From NCBI RefSeq assembly GCF_042477335.2, contig NC_091250.1, positions 132,839,384 through 132,903,383 of the forward strand: a stretch of DNA of 64,000 nucleotides. Reading direction: 5' to 3'. The position numbers and the translations under genes are program-made. Below are positions 1-10,690 of the stretch, one piece after another; within the stretch, counting starts at the first letter, position 1; each line of letters starts with the position of its first letter. The DNA is from Ovis canadensis (lineage: Eukaryota; Chordata; Mammalia; Artiodactyla; Bovidae). A model generated the notes under the pieces. That model was not told the origin of the DNA. It saw only the letters and a list, made by a program, of their open reading frames with translations, and ran no database searches.

Positions 1-48
1 TCCATGGGGTCACAAAAAGTCAGACACGATTTAGGGACTGAGCAACAA
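1..48 (+). mobile_element. 3' tail of a BovB/Bov-tA-type element, cut by window start
   Basis: The sequence ends in the pattern ATGGGGTCACAAA..GTCAGACACGA..ACTGAGCAAC, which is the common 3' end of BovB and its derived SINEs in sense orientation. The body lies before the window. It sits in a ZFYVE28 intron. Confidence 0.7.
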
Positions 49-84
49 AGGGTGACCTGAATGGTGCTGATATATGATATCTGT

Positions 85-165
85 ATAGTGTGTGTGCACG
101 TGTGTGCGCGCGTGTGTGTGAGTGTGTGCACGTGTGTGCTCGTGTGTGTGTGTGTGTGAGTGTGC
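85..165. repeat. (TG)n microsatellite, interrupted
   Basis: About 80 bp of alternating TG with CG and CA interruptions lies between two SINE/LINE pieces. Such alternating purine-pyrimidine runs are often length-polymorphic. Confidence 0.9.
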
Positions 166-171
166 CCATGC

Positions 172-374
172 ATACTCAGTCAGTCGTGTCCGACTCTTTG
201 TGACTCCATGAACTGTAGCCCGCCAGGCTCCTCTGTCCATGGGATTATCCCAGCAAGAATATTAGAATGGATTGCCATGCCATCCTCCAGGGGATCTTCC
301 CAACCCAGGGATCGAACCCAGTCTCCTGCACTGGCGGGCGGATTATTTACCGTCTGAGCCACCTGGGAAGCCCT
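172..374 (-). mobile_element. Bov-tA SINE, antisense
   Basis: Read on the minus strand it begins GGGCTTCCCAGGTGGC, the tRNA-Glu-derived head, and ends with the GTCGGACACGACTGA tail. Degenerate A and B boxes of the tRNA-like head are visible. It is followed on the + strand by an AT-rich tract at 375-536 that carries no recognised gene. Confidence 0.88.
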
Positions 375-536
375 ATATATATATAAATAAATATAGTATA
401 TATTAATAAAACTGTTACTGTTAAAGACCCAATTATATTAAGATATGGTAGCAATTAAAAAAAATCTTACTTGCATTCGCTTCAAGAAGATTTAAATATT
501 TGGAATAAATGTAAGAAAAAAAAATACAAGAGTTAA

Positions 537-1800
537 AGTCAGTTCAGTCACTCAGTTGTGTCCGACTCTTTGCAGCCCCATGGACTACAGGACACCAGGC
601 TTCCCTGTCCATCACCAATGCCTGGAGCTTGCTCAAACTTGTATCCATCAAGTCGGTGATGCCATCCAACCATCTCATCCTCTGTTGTCCCCTTCTCCTA
701 CTGCCTTCAATCTTTCCCGCCATCAGGGTCTTTTCTAGGGAGTCAGTTCTTCCCATCAAGTGGCCAAAGTCTTGGAGCTTCAGCTTCAGCATCAGTCCTT
801 TCAATGAGTATTCAGGACTGATTTCCTTCAGGATTGACTGGTTTATCTCCTTGCAGTCCAAGGGACTCTCAAGGCTTCTCCAATACCACAGTTCAAAAGC
901 ATTAATTCTTCGGTGCTCAGCTTTCTCTATAATCCAGCTCTTACATCCATACATGACTACTGGGAAAACCATAGCTTTGACTAGACGGACCTTTGTCAGT
1001 AAAGTAATATCTCTGCTTTTAATATGTTGTCTAGATTTGACATAGCTTTTCTTACAAGAAACAAGCGTCTTTTAATTTCATGGCGGCAGTCATCATCTGC
1101 AGTGATTCTGGAGCCCAAGAAAATAAAGTCCGTCACTGTTTCCATTGTTCCCCATTTATTTGCCATGAAGTGATGGGACTGGATGCCATGATCTTCGTTT
1201 TCTGAACGTTGAGTTTTAAGCCAATTTTTCACTCTCCTCTTTCACTTTCATCAAGAGGCTCTTTAATTTTTCTTTGCTTTCTGCCATAAGGGTGGTGTCA
1301 TCTGCATATCTGAGGTTATTGATATTTCTCCCGGCAACCTTAATTCCAGCTTGTGCTTCTTCCAGCCCAGCATTTCATGTGATGTATTTTGCATATAAGT
1401 TAAATAAGCAGGGTGACAATATACAGCCTTGACGTACTCCTTTCCCAATTTGGAACCAGTCTGTTGTTCCATGTCCAGTTCTAACTGTTGCTTCTTGAGC
1501 TGCATACAGGTTTCACAGAAGACAGGTAAGGCGGTCTGGTATTCCCATCTCTTGAAGAATTTTCCACAATTTTGATCCGCACAGTCAAAGGCTTTAGTGT
1601 AGTCAATGAAGCAGAAGTAGATGTTTTTCTGGAATTCTCTTGCCTTTTCTATGATCCAACAGATGTTGACAATTTGATCTCTGGTTCCTTTGCCTTTTCT
1701 AAATCCGGCTTGAACATCTGGAATTTCTTGGTTCACGTACTGCTGAAGCCTGGCTTGAAGGATTTTGAGCGTTACCTTGCTAGCATATGAAATGAGTTCA
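537..1800 (-). mobile_element. BovB LINE 3' half, antisense, 5'-truncated
   Basis: The minus strand encodes broken pieces of a BovB reverse transcriptase. At 1263-1817 the palm-region pieces QAGFRKGKGTRDQIVN and FIDYTKAFDCADQNCGKFF are recognisable. At 996-1232 and 544-972 the C-terminal part follows, with [16 protein letters not shown]. Frames are interrupted, so the copy is dead. BovB is the RTE-clade LINE that ruminants acquired horizontally and that seeds Bov-tA and Bov-A SINE tails. It lies in an intron of ZFYVE28, antisense to the gene. Confidence 0.93.
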
Positions 1801-1864
1801 TAACTCTTGCTGTACATCTGAAACTAACACAACATTGTAAATAAACTATGCTTCATTTTTTAAG

Positions 1865-2420
1865 TATTAAAAATATACACTATAAAAGTGTACAATTTGA
1901 TGTAATTCTTAACCTGTTGTGTTGATGCCAAATCCATCAATGCTATTGGCCATTTAGACTTCAGTTCCTTTTCCTTTGCTTTCCCCTGTCCTAAATCTTT
2001 TTTCCTCTACTTTTTAATTTTGGCAAAATACGTATAACACAAAATTTACCATTTTGACAGTATTTAAGTGTACAATTCAGTGACAGTACGCACGTTCACA
2101 ATCTTGTATGACCATCACCACTTTTTCCAGAAGTCTTTCATCATCCCAAACTGGAACTCTGTCCCCACTGAACCTGCCCTGCCCTGCCCCCTGGCACCCA
2201 CCGTTCTGTCTCTGTGGACTTGACTCCTGTAGGGACCTCATGTAAGTGTCCTTTTGTGACTGGCTTATTTCACTTAGCATAATGTCCTAAAGGTTCATCG
2301 GAATTTTATTACTTTTTAAAGCTGAATAATGTCCCCCTGTGTGGCTGGGCCGCATTTTGTTTGCCCAGCATCTGTTGATGGGCGCTCGGGTTTTACACCT
2401 TTTGGCTCTCGCGAATAGTG
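1865..2420 (-). mobile_element. Old L1 3' end fragment, antisense
   Basis: Phrases such as AAAATTTACCATTTTGACAG, ACCATCACCACTTTTTCCAG and GCATCTGTTGATGGG are typical of reverse-complemented 3' ends of old mammalian L1M elements. No open frame is kept. The exact subfamily is not resolved by eye. Confidence 0.65.
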
Positions 2421-4017
2421 CTGCTGTGCGTGTTCGTGTGTAAGCATCTGTTTGGGTTCCTGCTTTCAGATCTGGGTGAGGCTGCGAGCTGAGCCGGGGG
2501 GTGTTGGCGGACGTGGACCCTGGACAGTGACACTCACCCCGTTTCCTTTCTCAGCTCCCAGGGAGGGCACAGCCAGGCTCACACCCTCAAGTGGAAAGCC
2601 AGGGGCTTCGTCTCGGGGACGAGGCAGGCAGTCTGGGCTGGGAGGGCTCTCGGTCATCACGAGGGTCTTAGCAGAGCAGGGCGCCAGCCTCTCCGGCACC
2701 TCCCGTCACTCCTCCATGCTCTGGAGAAGCATTACACACTCAGAGACGGATGTTCCCGTTGCCCGAGTGTGCCAGTCAAACGCACCCCCATTTGTCTGGG
2801 GAGGAGACCCCGAGAAGCCAGTCTGGGCCCCTTCCCCTGGCCCCCTGCACTGAACTCCCAGGCGTATCCTGTCTCCGAGCTTCCTGGTGGTTGGACGCCA
2901 AGAGAGGTGCCCCTTAGTAAGACACCATTTGGCTGCACACCCATCTCTGCTTGTAGGGGGGGGACACCCATGTCCATGAGGGGCCACGGCCGCTCTCCCG
3001 TCGCTCAGGCAGGCCGTGGCCTGACGCAGTTGCAGTGGGCCGTTCTCCGTGGCTGCTGGATTTTGCTGGAACTTCCAGAGCCGCCCCGCAGATGCTGCTG
3101 TGTGGGCAGTTGCCCAGGGTGGACTCTCAGGCGCTGGCTGACCTCGGGCTGGGGGGCGTCAGCTCCACGGTATGGCTTCGGGGCCTCTCCCCATGGTCAC
3201 TGGCCGGTTCACTCCCAGCAGCCACGCAGGGGCCCCCCGCCTCACCCACCAGGGCCTCTCTCTGACATTGGGATCCCGTGCATTTGAAGCCGGCCTCCAG
3301 CCTGAGAAACCCCAAGTTTCCCGCAGAAAAGCGAAAGCGGAGATACTGCAGGCCCCCGAAGGCAATTGTTAAAAAATTATAGTGAATATTTTTGGATAGA
3401 TCAAAGATTTCGCATCCATGAAACCAGAGAGCAGGAAATGAATTCAGTAGTAGCGGACCCAATCAAACTTTTTGGCCAACCCAATAAAAACCTGGTAGCA
3501 AAAATGTCAAGGGGAAAACTGGGGTCGGGGGGAAAGGAGGAAATTTCCCAGAAAGTAGGAAAAACTGACAGGGGTGAAGATGAGAGGGGCATTATTTTAA
3601 GGACTGAAAGGCCAGCTCATGCACCTCCTGCAGCCGGGCGAATGGACACCCGGACAGTCCAGCCTCAGCTGCGGCCGCTGCTTGGGGCCTCGGGGTGACC
3701 CCTGAACAGAGCTAACAGCGCCTCCGGCAGGGCCCCTGGGCTGGGGTTGGGACGTGCACGGGGGCCAGAGGGCTTGTCTAAGTTGGAGACCCGAGATCTG
3801 AACCTGGAGGGGCTACGCTCCCTCCAGAGGCTCCGGGAGGGGGTCCTTCCGGCATCTTCCAGCTTCCCGTGGCTCTCGGAGTCCCCTGGCTTGTGACCTC
3901 GTCTCCACGATCTTGGTGGTGTGGTCACTGGTCCTCCCCGCCGCCCTCCTACTAAGACTCCTCGCCTCAGGTTAGGGCCACCAGAGAAGCCAGGACGTCC
4001 TCTCCAGGTCCTTGGCT
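2421..4017. other. ZFYVE28 intronic DNA without recognised exon
   Basis: The stretch is GC-rich and has several open frames on both strands, but none has a convincing protein match or splice context. The large central exon expected upstream of the 4563 exon was not found here, so it probably lies before the window. The only recognisable item is a mariner end near 3463. Confidence 0.55.
3366..3490 (-). mobile_element. Mariner-type DNA transposon end (single inverted repeat)
   Basis: On the minus strand, TTATTGGGTTGGCCAAAAAG at about 3466-3485 matches the terminal inverted repeat of the bovine mariner family. Only one end is visible and no transposase frame is kept. This family also gave rise to hairpins such as the bovine miR-2284 group, but with one arm only there is no hairpin here. 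Confidence 0.6.
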
Positions 4018-4300
4018 TGGGGCTTCCCTCGTGGGCCGGCGCTTAAGAATCCGCCTGGCAGTACAAGGGACACTAATTGGATCCCTGATCTGGGAAGGGC
4101 CCCCACGCCGAGGAACAAGTGAGCCCGTGACCCACGACTCCTGAGTCTGTGCTCCGGAGCCTGGGAGCCACGACTGCTGAAGCCCGAGGCCCCAGAGCTC
4201 ACGTTGCACACAGGACGCCCGCCCACGGCCACTAGAGCGCGGCCGTCAGCACAGCTGGGGAAAAGCCTGCCGCACCCAAGGCCCAGCACAGCCACAGAAA
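4018..4300 (+). mobile_element. CHR-type tRNA-Glu SINE, sense
   Basis: It begins GGCTTCCCTCGTGGGC, continues with the tRNA-like CCGCCTGGCAGTACAAGG, and runs into the AGCCACGACTGCTGAAGCCC body typical of cetartiodactyl CHR-2 SINEs. It ends about 260 bp before the first visible ZFYVE28 exon. Confidence 0.8.
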
Positions 4301-4562
4301 TGAGAACCCTTACCTGGACTGCAAAGACCTTTTTCCAACTAAGGTCCCGCGGGGTTCCAGGTTCGGGCGTGGACAAATGTTTTGGGGCCCGCCAGCCCCT
4401 GCAGAGGGTGTGAGTGGGGTGAGGACGCTTCCATAGGACAAACTCAGCCACCGGTGTTGAGCCTGGGGCTCACCCAGGTGCGGGGTGGGGGGCCCTCCAG
4501 GCAGAAGTCTTGTCCCCCCTTGCTTCCTGCAGCCAAGCCCCTGTGTTCCCTTCTCTGTGCAG

Positions 4563-4696
4563 CGGCTCTACGGCTGATCCCTGCTCCCCAGACACGAGCA
4601 GCCCCGAGTCGGCGCCCATGGCCGTCAGAGAGAAGATGCGCTCCCGGTTCCACGGCAGCCACGACCTGGTCCACCGCCTGTTTGTCTGCATCTCAG
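4563..4696 (+). CDS. ZFYVE28: ZFYVE28 coding exon, conserved linker
   Basis: The acceptor is TCTCTGTGCAG and the donor is CTCAG|GTGCCC. The first base completes a serine codon begun in an upstream exon, and the last base starts a glycine codon. It encodes a serine-rich piece and then [20 protein letters not shown], highly conserved in LST2. A short tandem duplication of about 40 bp (GGGGGTACAC motif) follows in the intron at about 4717-4790. Confidence 0.93.
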
Positions 4697-7600
4697 GTGC
4701 CCCGTCGGGCCCCGGGGTGGGCACGGGCTTGGGGGTACACAGGGTCAGGCCCCAGGCTGGGCATGGGCTCGGGGGTACACGGGGGGTGGGCAGGCTGCAG
4801 GCAGTGGCTGGCACGCTGCAGGAGTCTCCCCAGGAAGGTTCGGGTGCGGGCCCTGCCCGGGGTCCCTCACCACGTCATTTCCTTGCCCCGAGCTCCGAGA
4901 GGAGCCCAGCCAAGAGGTGGGCGTCGTGTGTCCGCAGGTCCTCCTTGGTGTGGGGGTAGGAGCCCAGGCCGGGCCCCAGGGCCCTGGCCACCCACCCGAG
5001 AGGTCCTGTTCAATCTGATGTCCTGATTGATGCTGTTTCCTTCTGTCCCCTGAGTGAGGGGGCAGATGACTGCTTCATCTCCTAGGATTCAGAGGGGCGT
5101 GAGTGCAGCGTCTTTTTCGCCGTCTCCCTTAGTTTGTGCGTTGTGAGCTGGTGCAGGCATGTGGTTTGGAAGCATGGCTGTGCGGTGGGGTCTCGCTCCC
5201 CGCCGCCGGCCTGCCTGCCATCCACCCCCTTCTCCGGGTGGGGCTCAGCCAGTGCCCCTCCTGCAGCCTTGTCCCCCACCTGGCCCATCCTCTGGCCCCA
5301 GGCCGTGGGGTGGAGCAGCGGGGGCGCAGCCTGTGGATTGGCAGGCGCTGCAGAGTCGGGGTCCCGGTCCTGGGTGTGACTCTGCACTGCCCAGGGCCCC
5401 AGGCAGGGCCCCCACCCAGGCCAGGCTCAGGGGTGGCTCTGAGCTTCCATTTGAACATCTGGCAGAACCCGCTGCAAATCCACGGGTCTGTCTTGCGGTC
5501 TGGGGAGCAGCAGGCCCAGCAGGTGCCCAGCAGGGCTGCTGACACAGCAGGAACCCTCCAGAACCGCTGGCCACAGCGTCGGCGCGGTGACAGGCCCCGG
5601 GCCCTGGGGGCTGGGGGTCAGGTGCAGTCACCCCCTGGCCTTGCTGTGAACGCAGCCTCACCTGCCCTCAAAGAGCTTTTCACTGAGGAGGGCTGAGCCC
5701 ACCTGACTGAGGGATGAGGAAACCTCGGCCCGTGAGGGTGGGGGCAGCCCCAAGGGCCCCCTGTCTGGGCAGGTCCCCAGAAGGGCTGGCCGAGGTGGCC
5801 GTGATGGGGAAGGAGCTGCCACGGGGGTAGGCACACTTGGGGGCGTGGAGTCGTCCCTCAGTGAGGAGCCAGAGCCCTTTGGTGGCCGTGGCTGAGACCC
5901 CCAGCACAAAAGCATGAACGGGACTAACTGCTGCCTGGGATGGGGGGCCCTGCGGGGTCGTGGGCCCGTCCCCTCCTTCCCTTGCCTCCTGAACTTGGCT
6001 TCTGCCAGAGGGACCCTGGGGTGGGGGGTAGGGGTCGCTTCCCACCCCGGCTCATCCAAGGACGAGCTGGTCCCTGGCCCTGAGCCGCAGCGGCTCAGCA
6101 GCCAGCAGGCGCCTCCCCTGCCCTCCCCGCGTCCCCCGCAGGTGTGGCCGACCAGCTGCAGACCAACTACGCGAGCGACCTGAGGAGCATCCTGAAGACC
6201 CTCTTTCAGGTCATGGCCACCAAGCCAGAGACGGACGACAAGGAAAAGCTGAAGAAGGGTGAGTGCCGGCCAGGCTCGGAGGCGTGCCACCCCCACCCGG
6301 GGATGCCTCGGAAACCTGCTCTCCTGGGCCACCTAGCTTCTTGTATGACCACACCCCGCGGCAGAAGCCCCCAGCCGAGCCAGGCTGTCCGCTGGGGGGT
6401 GGAGGGCACACCTCGCAGGCCCCCCGAGGCCACTGCCAGGAGCAGCAGCAGCGATCGCGTAGCACGTTGGCTGGGCCACCCAAAGGCGAGGTCGGTTGAG
6501 GAGGCGCGGTGCCCTTCCTTGGACAGACGGGACCCAGTGGTCCACAGTCGCTTCTGCAGAATTCTGTCTGTCAGAGCAACCAGACGCCAGCCCATGTCCT
6601 GGAGGGGACACAGGTCCCACTGCTCCAGGAGGAAGTGGCCCTTTGTGACCTGCCTCACACCCGAGTGTGCACTCACCGAAGCGTGCGTGCGCGCGCGCGC
6701 ACACACACACACACACACTCTCTGAACAGTCACCTGGGGAGGGAGCAGGGGTCAGGCAGGGGACGCTGAGGCGAGGGCCGGGCGGGGTCCCAGCGTGGGG
6801 GAGGGGCGCCACCCCTGCTGGCTCCCTCTCTTCGGGGTTGAGGCTCCAGTTCTTGGCAAGCGGCCCCCCATCCCCGGGGCTTCTGCTCAAGAGCGACCAG
6901 GCAGCCCGCCCAGGCCCTGGGGAGAAGTCTGTCTTTTGTGCCCACCCAGCTTTGCCTCCCAAGGTCCATTCTGCTGGGCTGCACTGCCCCCACATACCCG
7001 GGGATTCCGCGGGGCTGCCTGTGGACCACCGCTACTCAGGAAGGGCAGTGACGTGGGCGCCTCTGCAAGCAAGGAGTGTGGGCCCCAGGGCTCGGGCCAG
7101 GCCTGGTCCACTGCCCACGTCAGGGCCACGGTCCAGGGGGCCTGACCACACACAAACAGTGCACGGGCCCGAGGCCAGCTGCCCACGTGGGGGCACTCAG
7201 ATGGACAGGCTCCCAGGGTCGGGTCAGCACCCTGCCTGCCGGGCAGCGGGTGAGGGCCCCGGTGACCCCCTCTGTGGGCGGGACTGTGCACTGGGGGCTG
7301 CCCTCCGCTGGCCATACCCAGGCACACCTCCCGGGCACGAGTGGTGGCCCGTTGAGCCCAGTGGCCACATTTTCTTCCAGTCACCCAGACCCTGCGGAGC
7401 GCGGCCCTGGAGGACTGCGCCCTGTGCCAGGAGACCCTGTCATCCTCCGAGCTGGCTGCCAAGGCCCGAGCCGGAGACTTGGAAGGTGCGTGAGGGGCCG
7501 GGGCCTCCCCTCTACTCTGGCCTGCAGGCTGGGGGCAGCCCTCCTCCAGTGGGGGCCCCCCACCAAGGCCGTCAGGACTTGTGGCTCTCAGGGCAGGGCC

Positions 7601-9642
7601 GGGGAGTCCCCAGCATCCTCACTCTCCTCCTCGAGTGAGAGTCAGGATTTACCTGTTGGAGCTGGCCTCGTGGCCTGGCGTGACCCCAGGAGCGGCATCA
7701 CTGGGACGGAAAGGGTGGACAGCGTGAGGGGAGGCCTCACTGGGGTGAGCGGTGGGCGGGAGCCAGAGCAGGGGCCCGGAGGGCAGGGTGGGAGGGGCGG
7801 GGGTCTGCAGGCAGCAGGCGGGGGGAGGGCAAGTCCTCGGGCGCAGCTTGGGGAGGAGGGGCCGGAGACGGGGCCGGAGACCATGGTCTCTCCTGGGCGA
7901 GTAGCCTCGCCGGCGCCGCCGCGCTCACGGCTGGTGCAGGGTGGGCACCTCATGTCTGGGGTGTCTCCCTGAACAAGGTGGCTCCTCCCAGCGCCTTCAG
8001 TCCCCGCCCCCCAAATTCCAGACCAGCCGCCCAGGGGCTCTCTCCAGTGAGCGCCTAGAGAAGGGAAAGGGGGTGAGACCAGTCGTGGGGGGCCGGCGCT
8101 GCACCTGTAGGGGGCGGGGCCATCCCCGGGGCGGGGCCATCCCCGGGGCGGGGCCATCCCCGGGGCGGGGCCATCCCCGGGGCGGGGCCAGCCTGGTCTC
8201 CGGGAGACGCCCTCCCTCGCATCCCCTCCCCCAGCTCCCTTGACCCGCTCTGGAGCCGGGTTGGGCGGGGCTGCGGGGGCGCCTGAGGCTCTAGCAGAGC
8301 CTTGATGGGGAGGTTGACAAAGGGAGTTGATTTCTTTCATCTGTCAGCCCCCGTGTTTGCCCGAGGACCCTGCCAGACTGGATGCCGGCCGGGAGAGGCT
8401 TGGGAGAGGGTGGCCTGGGTGCACCTCGCCCTGAGTCTTGGGGCGACCTGCAGGCTGCTGCCACAGGGGTCCGATCCACGCGCCTGGCCAGCAGTCCTGA
8501 TACCTAGCCAGTAAGGAGCCTCGAGAGGACCGGAGGCTCCTGCATACCACCAGCCTCCGACCCCCGCCCCAGCCCACCGGCCCTCACTGCCGCCCCCGGC
8601 ACCGCTGCCTCGGGCTGACCTGTCCCCCACTGTTATTGTCACAGACCCGCCCGAGTGGGTCCCGGACGAGGCCTGCGGCTTCTGCACCGCCTGCAAAGCG
8701 CCGTTCACAGTCATCCGCAGGAAGCACCACTGCCGCAGCTGCGGGAAGGTAGGCAGGTGGGCGGCTGGGGCTGCCACCTCAGACATCCCAGGGAGCGTCT
8801 GCACACCCCGCGCCCAGGTCCAGGGGTCAGGACCGATGCTCCGGGGCTGGCGAGGACTTAGGAGTCCTGTGCAGAGAGACACCCATGAGCCCTGGGCCCT
8901 GCTCTGACTTGGCACAGGGTGTGGCCTTGGGCTTCCCAGGTGGCGCTGGCGGTAAAGAACCCGCCTGCCAATGCAGGAGGCACGGAGACCTGGGTTCGAT
9001 CCCGGGGTCGGGAAGATCCCCTGGAGGAGGGCATGGCAACCCACTCCAGTATTCTTGCCTGGAGAATCCCATGGACAGAAGAGCCTGGTCCATGGGGTCA
9101 GCAAAGAGTCTGACAGGACCGAGCGCCCTAGCACGCATGAACGCGGCCTCGGGCACGCAGCCACTAAGTGCGGTGGTGCGGTGGCCAGTCCTGGGTCCTT
9201 CAGACCGGGGGGTCTGGTGGGGGTGGGGTGGGGGCGGAGGGTCTGAATTGGAGCCTGCCGCAGCCTTGGTGTAAAGCCAGGACCCCCTTCCTCAGCCTGG
9301 CCTCTTGGTCAAGACCTGCCCCAGGTTTTCCTGAAGGTCCTGGCTCCGCGCTGGGGAGCGGGAGAACCCCGGGTGGGAGGAACGTGCAGGTCGGCCGTCC
9401 AGGGGGCGCAGGGCTCTGCTCCCGCCCTTGCTGGCCGCCCCCCCCCCCCCCCCCCCCGCGAGGCGCAGGGCTGCGGAGGGCGCTCACTCGGCCGCGCTCC
9501 CGCCTCCTAGATCTTCTGCTCGCGCTGCTCCTCGCACTCGGCGCCGCTGCCGCGCTTCGGGCAGGTGAAGCCGGTCCGCGTGTGCACGCACTGCTACATG
9601 TTCCACGTCACGCCCTTCTGCAGCGACAAGGCGGGCATCTGA
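4563..9642 (+). CDS. ZFYVE28: ZFYVE28 (LST2), 3' part: last five coding exons with FYVE domain
   Basis: This is the C-terminal part of ZFYVE28/LST2, an endosomal FYVE protein known to restrain EGFR signalling by directing the receptor to degradation. Coding exons are 4563-4696, 6142-6258, 7381-7485, 8645-8748 and 9511-9642. All have GT-AG junctions, and the phases join without a break through about 196 residues to a TGA. The conserved stretch [20 protein letters not shown] opens the visible part. The last two exons hold the complete FYVE finger: WVPD, the basic RRKHHCR motif that binds PI3P, four CxxC pairs (CTAC, CRSC, CSRC, CTHC) and RVC. The rest of the protein (human about 887 aa) is encoded upstream of the window. 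Orientation and order relative to MXD4 and HAUS3 match human. Introns contain a Bov-tA SINE and GC-rich repeats. Confidence 0.95.
6142..6258 (+). CDS. ZFYVE28: ZFYVE28 coding exon ([14 protein letters not shown])
   Basis: The acceptor is CCCCCGCAG and the donor is AAGG|GTGAGT. The 117-bp exon is phase 1 at both ends, so skipping it would keep the frame. It encodes [20 protein letters not shown] and a charged [12 protein letters not shown] segment before the FYVE finger. Confidence 0.94.
6683..6718. repeat. (CG)n(CA)n microsatellite in ZFYVE28 intron
   Basis: A short GCGCGC run passes directly into ACACAC dinucleotides. It is a simple repeat with no coding role. Confidence 0.9.
7381..7485 (+). 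CDS. ZFYVE28: ZFYVE28 coding exon ([16 protein letters not shown])
   Basis: The acceptor TTTTCTTCCAG has a strong pyrimidine tract, and the donor is GGAAG|GTGCGT. The 105-bp exon is phase 1 at both ends. It encodes [20 protein letters not shown] and [15 protein letters not shown], just before the FYVE finger. Confidence 0.94.
8111..8189. repeat. 17-bp GC tandem repeat, about 4.5 copies
   Basis: CCATCCCCGGGGCGGGG recurs with an exact 17-bp period; CCAT occurs at 8120, 8137, 8154 and 8171. Each unit carries a GGGGCGGGG GC box and a CCCCGGGG palindrome. It is in the ZFYVE28 intron before the FYVE exons. Confidence 0.95.
8645..8748 (+). CDS. ZFYVE28: ZFYVE28 coding exon, first half of FYVE finger
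   Basis: The acceptor is TTGTCACAG and the donor is GGGAAG|GTAGGC. It encodes [18 protein letters not shown] and [15 protein letters not shown]. This supplies the WxxD element, the first two CxxC pairs and the basic patch that contacts PI3P. The exon ends in phase 0. Confidence 0.96.
8930..9155 (+). mobile_element. Bov-tA SINE in the intron between the two FYVE exons
   Basis: It runs from GCTTCCCAGGTGGCGCTGGC through GGGTTCGATCCC, a good tRNA B-box, to AAAGAGTCTGACAGGACCGAG. It is in sense orientation, well kept, and splits the intron that divides the FYVE finger. Confidence 0.93.
9438..9457. repeat. Poly-C run before last ZFYVE28 exon
   Basis: About 20 consecutive C residues lie 55 bp upstream of the acceptor. 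The length should be treated as uncertain because such runs are prone to sequencing error. Confidence 0.85.
9511..9642 (+). CDS. ZFYVE28: ZFYVE28 terminal coding exon, second half of FYVE finger and stop
   Basis: The acceptor is CCGCCTCCTAG. It encodes [18 protein letters not shown], then [14 protein letters not shown] and the short tail [11 protein letters not shown], followed by TGA at 9640-9642. It supplies the last two CxxC pairs and the RVC motif. Confidence 0.96.
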   Translation: MFCSRCSSHSAPLPRFGQVKPVRVCTHCYMFHVTPFCSDKAGI

Positions 9643-10690
9643 CCGGGCCCGCGGGCGCGCCGGGCTCCCGGGAGGGGCCCCCGCTGCCGCGCCGCGCCGG
9701 GCTCCCGGGAGGGGACCCGCTGCCGCGCCCCGCCTCCGCCACCCGGGCGGGCCGTCCGCTGGCCGGAGGGGCTTCGCCGCGTCTCATCTGCCTGCTGGCC
9801 CCGCCCCTGCGGGGGCTGCGGGCGCCCGGACTCCAGAACTCCAGTGCCTCCGCCCCCCGCCTGCAGGGCCCTCGGGCCCGGTGTAGGGCCCCACGGAGGT
9901 CAGCTGCAGCCAGCGCGGGGACCTGGGGTGCCAAGCCCGGGCCGGGGTGGGTCCCGCTGCCTTGCTGAGACGCCGTCGGAGGCTCAGCCGTAGCGGAAGG
10001 TCCGCTCTTCCTGGGCGGGTGAGAGGGGCCACTCAAAGCAGCCGCACGGCTTCCCCCCATGAGGTGGCCGAACGGGGAAAGACTAGGCTGTCCTCTCTCT
10101 CTGCAGGGCTCTGCGCCCACAGCCCCCCACCCCCTGCTCCCCTCAGGACCTTGCCTAAACCACATGTCTCATTTCTTGTTGGAGAGGGGACGTGCAGAGC
10201 AGACCCTGTAGTCCTCTGGGCAAGCGGCCGGCCCCTGCTGTGCTGTGCCCACCTTGGTCCTCCAGCTGATGGGGGGCGGGGGGCACCAAGCAGCAGGCAG
10301 AGGTATCTCAGCTTCCGAGGCCAGGGCGCTCCAGGGGGCTGAGGACCCCAGTGATGACCTCTTGGCTGCCCTTACTTCCATCCCTCTGACCCCCTGGGAC
10401 CCTGGCCCCAGAGCGGCCCCAGGCCCCAGCACGGACACCTCCTCAGGCTTAAATCTCAGGCTTCACATTGCAATGATGATTGCAGTTTTATTTTTAGAGA
10501 GATGACACCTACTGCTTCTTTTATAGCATAAAATCCAATTACTGTTTGACAGTGGAATATACACGCACAAAAAAACAGCTTGTGTGGGAGAAGAAAAGTA
10601 TATAATGGAGGGTATATTATGTATTGAGATTATTTTTATTTTCTAAATGCTGTAATTCAAAACCATTTCCATAAATCTATTTAAGGATTG
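9643..10690 (+). other. ZFYVE28: ZFYVE28 3' UTR (end inferred)
   Basis: The UTR begins with a 37-bp tandem duplication and is GC-rich to about 10440. It then changes sharply to an AT-rich block at 10450-10690 that looks like a vertebrate 3' end. No AATAAA is present. The weaker hexamer CATAAA occurs at 10527-10532 and 10670-10675, either of which could serve as poly(A) signal. The exact end is an inference. Confidence 0.55.

Noticed and set aside
85-165. TG repeat as a possible Z-DNA regulatory element
   Set aside because: It lies deep in an intron between transposon fragments. Nothing beyond simple-repeat composition supports a function.
172-374. tRNA-like A and B box sequences here and in other SINEs
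   Set aside because: They are the degenerate tRNA-Glu-derived heads of Bov-tA and CHR SINEs, with no intact cloverleaf or anticodon context.
3366-3490. Possible miR-2284-type hairpin from the mariner remnant
   Set aside because: Only one inverted-repeat arm is present, so no hairpin can form.
6667-7638. 323-codon frame overlapping a ZFYVE28 exon
   Set aside because: It covers exon 7381-7485 in a different frame and includes the microsatellite. It is a shadow frame.
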